NCBI GenBank assembly: GCA_946626785.1
Contig: CAMOUY010000108.1
Coordinates: forward strand, 1-7,301
From: UBA9732 sp003456855
GTDB taxonomy: Bacteria; Spirochaetota; Spirochaetia; Sphaerochaetales; Sphaerochaetaceae
DNA length: 7,301 nt
Direction: 5' to 3'
The number at the start of each line of letters is the position of its first letter. The stretch's first letter is position 1. The notes beneath the pieces were generated by a model. It had not been told where the DNA came from and searched no databases. It worked only from the letters and a program-made list of their open reading frames with translations. A program made the position numbers and the translations under genes. This document shows, one piece after another, positions 4,937 to 7,301 of this stretch.

Positions 4937-5632
4937 TTGTTCAAATACATCCTTTGGGACCTGGATAACACATTGCTTGATCCTCATCCGCCAGAGAGGG
5001 CATCGATCAGAAACTGCTTCAAGGACTTCAACCTTGGAGAGTGCACCGATGCAATGCTCGACACCTATCCCGCCATCAACCACAAGTGGTGGACTATGTG
5101 CGAGAGGGGAGAGAAGCCTAAGAGCGAGATCCTCGTTGGACGTTTTGCGGATTTCCTTGGTCAGTTCGGACTTCGTACAGACATTGCTCCTGAGTTCGCC
5201 AAGGACTACATGGAACGGCTGGGTGACACCATCTGCCCGATAGATGGCGCGATGGAGACTTTGACAAGTTTGCGGGGACGTTTCGGCCAATATCTGGTTA
5301 CCAATGGAGTTTGGGCATCTCAGAAAAAGAAGATCCAGAACTCAGGTATAGACAAAATTATTGATGGCATATTTGTATCTGAGGACATCGGTTTTGAAAA
5401 ACCAGAAGAGCAAATTTATCAAATCGTCCTAAATCGCATAGGTTGCACCAATCGGTCTGAGGTTCTTATGGTAGGGGACTCCCTGACCACTGACATCAAG
5501 GGTGCCAACAATGCAGGCATAGCTTGCTGCTGGTTCAACAGAAACGGAAAGGAACGTCCGCTGGACCTGAGGATCGACTATGAGATCCACAGGATTCCGG
5601 AACTTCTGGATATTGTTTCTAACGCACGATAA
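4937..5632 (+). CDS. yjjG: HAD-superfamily hydrolase, YjjG-like noncanonical pyrimidine nucleotidase
   Basis: The 231-residue protein has all four HAD motifs: DLDNT (8-12, nucleophile D8), VTNG (121-124), K155 in GFEKPEEQIY, and GDSLTTDIKGA (180-190, D181 and D186). The alpha-helical cap (about 17-95) carries INHKWW and VGRFADFL. With the ending GIACCWFNRNGKERP this resembles E. coli YjjG, which removes phosphate from noncanonical pyrimidine nucleoside monophosphates and cleans the nucleotide pool. A related house-cleaning phosphatase is the alternative. It starts with TTG at 4937; AAGGAG (4925-4930) sits exactly 6 nt before it, and the family N terminus begins there, so TTG is well supported. 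It probably heads an operon: the asparaginase gene follows after 19 nt. A local AT-rich stretch lies at about 5341-5440. Confidence 0.82.
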   Translation: MFKYILWDLDNTLLDPHPPERASIRNCFKDFNLGECTDAMLDTYPAINHKWWTMCERGEKPKSEILVGRFADFLGQFGLRTDIAPEFAKDYMERLGDTICPIDGAMETLTSLRGRFGQYLVTNGVWASQKKKIQNSGIDKIIDGIFVSEDIGFEKPEEQIYQIVLNRIGCTNRSEVLMVGDSLTTDIKGANNAGIACCWFNRNGKERPLDLRIDYEIHRIPELLDIVSNAR

Positions 5633-5651
5633 CTGTGGTATCATCTGAGCT

Positions 5652-6638
5652 ATGAAGAGGATTCTTTTGATTGGTACTGGTGGAACCATTGCTTCCAGCC
5701 CCACCGATGATGGACTTGCTCCTTCCCTTTCCAGCACGGACCTTCTTGAGAAGGCCCCCGAGATAAAGGGCTTCTGCATACCTGAATGCATCCAGGCCTT
5801 CAACATGGACAGCACCAACATCCGTCCGGAGCACTGGCTTGTCATTGCAGGGATAATCGAGAGGAACTACAGTCTCTATGACGGCTTTGTCATCACCCAT
5901 GGAACTGACACCATGGCCTACACAGCAGCTGGCCTGAGCTATCTGATCCAGAACAGTTCCAAGCCGATTGTGATAACAGGTGCCCAGATCTCCGCTGCGC
6001 AGGGTGACTCCGATGCCAGAAGGAATCTCATCGACGCCTTCATCTGCGCCTCTGATTCAAAGAGCTGTGGGGTTGTCATTGTCTTCTCCGGTTCTGTGAT
6101 ACTCGGTACAAGGGCAAGGAAGAACTACACCAAGCGCTTCGCTGCCTTTGAGAGCACCAACTATCCTGAGATCGCCAGAATCCAAAGCGGCCATATTTTC
6201 TGGTTCATCCCTCAGACTACGGAGGGAGAGGTCAGGTTCTACAGCAGAATCAACAGCAATGTGGGCCTTGTGAAGCTCTTCCCGGGAATGACGGAGGAGG
6301 TCATCAATTTCATGACCGACCATTATGACGGTCTTGTCATCGAGTGCTTTGGAGTCGGTGGCCTTCCCGAGTACTATGAGTTCTACTCCCACATAAAGTC
6401 ATCTGTCGAGAAGGGCACACTGATCGTGATGACCACCCAGGTCCCGAATGAGGGAAGTGACCTTGGCCTTTACAAGGTGGGACATAGGTTCAAGCAGGAA
6501 CCGAACGTCCTAGAGGCCCACGACATGACCAGTGAATCCGCACTTGCAAAGCTTATGTGGATACTTGGTCAGACAAATGACATCAGCAAAGCGAAGATTT
6601 TATTCTATACCCCTGTCTCCCATGATATGATTGCCTAG
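5652..6638 (+). CDS. ansA: L-asparaginase, type I (cytoplasmic)
   Basis: The 328-residue enzyme hydrolyses asparagine to aspartate and ammonia. It has the first active-site motif GTGGTIAS (8-15, catalytic T12), the second motif HGTDTM (83-88, T85 and D86), TGAQ (109-112), QGDSDARRNLIDA (117-129) and K157 in RARKNY, spaced from T85 as in E. coli AnsA. No signal peptide is present and the length fits the cytoplasmic type I enzymes; a related amidase such as glutaminase-asparaginase is less likely. The C-terminal part has the usual GVGGLP (234-239) and TTQVPNEGSD (261-270) segments. The ribosome binding site is weak: only GAG, close to ATG 5652. Translation may be coupled to the upstream HAD gene, whose stop is 19 nt away. 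Its 3' end forms one side of a hairpin over the next gene's ribosome binding site. Confidence 0.92.
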   Translation: MKRILLIGTGGTIASSPTDDGLAPSLSSTDLLEKAPEIKGFCIPECIQAFNMDSTNIRPEHWLVIAGIIERNYSLYDGFVITHGTDTMAYTAAGLSYLIQNSSKPIVITGAQISAAQGDSDARRNLIDAFICASDSKSCGVVIVFSGSVILGTRARKNYTKRFAAFESTNYPEIARIQSGHIFWFIPQTTEGEVRFYSRINSNVGLVKLFPGMTEEVINFMTDHYDGLVIECFGVGGLPEYYEFYSHIKSSVEKGTLIVMTTQVPNEGSDLGLYKVGHRFKQEPNVLEAHDMTSESALAKLMWILGQTNDISKAKILFYTPVSHDMIA

Positions 6639-6644
6639 ACAGGG
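6611..6644 (+). promoter_or_regulatory. Hairpin covering the plsC-like gene's ribosome binding site
   Basis: CCCTGTCT (6611-6618) and AGACAGGG (6637-6644) are perfect 8-bp complements around an 18-nt loop. The right arm holds the last two bases of the asparaginase stop and the AGGG (6641-6644) that lies 9 nt before ATG 6654. TTATAATTT follows. It may hide the ribosome binding site unless ribosomes finish the asparaginase gene; a weak terminator or attenuator is the alternative. Confidence 0.55.
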
Positions 6645-6653
6645 TTATAATTT

Positions 6654-7301
6654 ATGTTTGAACAGTTTCCTCATTTTGATATGTCCAGAAGGATATACAG
6701 AATGCACCTCAGATGGTTGATCTGGCTGCTCTGCTTCTTCGGATGGACAAAACACCGCAACAGGCTCGAGAAGATTGGCATGGAAGGCATCAAGCCACCT
6801 TATCTTCTTCTCTGCAACCACAACGCATTCATGGACTTCAAGGTGGCTACAAGGGCCACTACGCCACATAAGGTCAACTATGTGGTCGCCATTGATGGGT
6901 ATCTTCACAGGGAATGGCTTCTGCGTTACATAGGATGCATCTGCAAGCGCAAGTTCACCAGAGACATCACCTTGATAAAGCAGCTTCAGACCGTTATCAA
7001 AAACGGTGACATAGCCGCCATCTATCCTGAGGCCAGATACTCCCTCTGTGGAACCACGGCTGTACTACCGGACTCCATTGGCAAGGTCGCAAAATACCTC
7101 AAGGTCCCTGTGGTGACACTGGTCTGCCATGGGCACCACATCAACTCTCCCTTCTGGAATCTCCATGACAGGAACGTCAAGGGCACGGAGGCGACGATGA
7201 AGTGCCTCTTCACTGCAGAGCAGCTTAAGAATGCAACTGCCAAGGAGGTGAATGATGCCATTAGGAAGGAGTTCGAATACGATGACTACAAGTGGCAGAG
7301 G
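6654..7301 (+). CDS. PlsC-like 1-acyl-sn-glycerol-3-phosphate acyltransferase family protein, partial
   Basis: An open frame runs from ATG 6654 to the window edge (216 codons, no stop). A hydrophobic segment (about 21-31) comes first, followed by the acyltransferase motif NHNAFMD (55-61), the H-x4-D catalytic pair H56 and D61 of the PlsC/GPAT superfamily. The third motif reads YPEARYS (124-130) instead of the classical FPEGTRS. VPVVTLVCHGHH (151-162) corresponds to the family's fourth block. Such enzymes transfer acyl chains to lysophosphatidate at the inner membrane; the altered third motif means another acyl acceptor is possible. AGGG at 6641-6644 lies 9 nt before the ATG and 3 nt after the asparaginase stop, so the gene is in the same operon. 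The C terminus lies beyond the window. Confidence 0.82.
   Translation, partial: MFEQFPHFDMSRRIYRMHLRWLIWLLCFFGWTKHRNRLEKIGMEGIKPPYLLLCNHNAFMDFKVATRATTPHKVNYVVAIDGYLHREWLLRYIGCICKRKFTRDITLIKQLQTVIKNGDIAAIYPEARYSLCGTTAVLPDSIGKVAKYLKVPVVTLVCHGHHINSPFWNLHDRNVKGTEATMKCLFTAEQLKNATAKEVNDAIRKEFEYDDYKWQR

Noticed and set aside
6646..6651. TATAAT as a -10 box for the PlsC-like gene
   Set aside because: No acceptable -35 box lies 16-18 nt upstream, and the start point would fall inside the coding region.

Overview
The window looks like the chromosome of an anaerobic, Bacillota-like bacterium, probably Clostridia or Erysipelotrichia; a spirochaete such as Sphaerochaeta is a weaker alternative. This is an impression from the protein families, the AGGAG-type ribosome binding sites, sigma-70-like promoter boxes and roughly 50% GC. 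No marker gene fixes the taxon. I saw no RNA gene, insertion sequence, CRISPR array or phage gene.

Layout. (1) Positions 1-190, minus strand: the 5' part of an ASCH-domain protein. (2) A 69-bp divergent promoter region. (3) Positions 260-3474, plus strand: a tight five-gene operon. It encodes a membrane-anchored NusG domain II protein, a Gx-family membrane protein that fits an ECF S component, ATPase EcfA1, transmembrane subunit EcfT and ATPase EcfA2. Four of the five genes overlap a neighbour, which points to one polycistronic mRNA and a dedicated ECF transporter with its own S component. (4) Positions 3462-4817, minus strand: a MATE efflux protein whose stop overlaps the ecfA2 stop tail to tail. 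(5) A 119-bp divergent intergenic region with back-to-back promoter candidates and an 8+8 bp dyad. (6) Positions 4937 to the window end, plus strand: a likely operon of a YjjG-family HAD nucleotidase, a type I L-asparaginase and a PlsC-like acyltransferase cut by the window edge.

How they work together. The ECF operon is the most interesting unit. The NusG-II and Gx pair resembles what I recall as EetA and EetB of the flavin-based extracellular electron transfer loci of Listeria and lactobacilli. Here the pair sits directly in front of a complete ECF energising module. This suggests the Gx protein is energised by that module and that the NusG-II protein works with it outside the membrane. The substrate is not known from the sequence. 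The HAD, asparaginase and PlsC genes share no obvious pathway beyond general housekeeping (nucleotide clean-up, amide hydrolysis, phospholipid synthesis).

Regulatory features worth attention are the dyad in the MATE/HAD intergenic region, a hairpin at the end of the asparaginase gene that covers the ribosome binding site of the acyltransferase gene, and a near-perfect palindrome on the two overlapping stop codons at 3458-3473. A sharp AT-rich patch (about 26% GC) sits in the 3' end of ecfA1.
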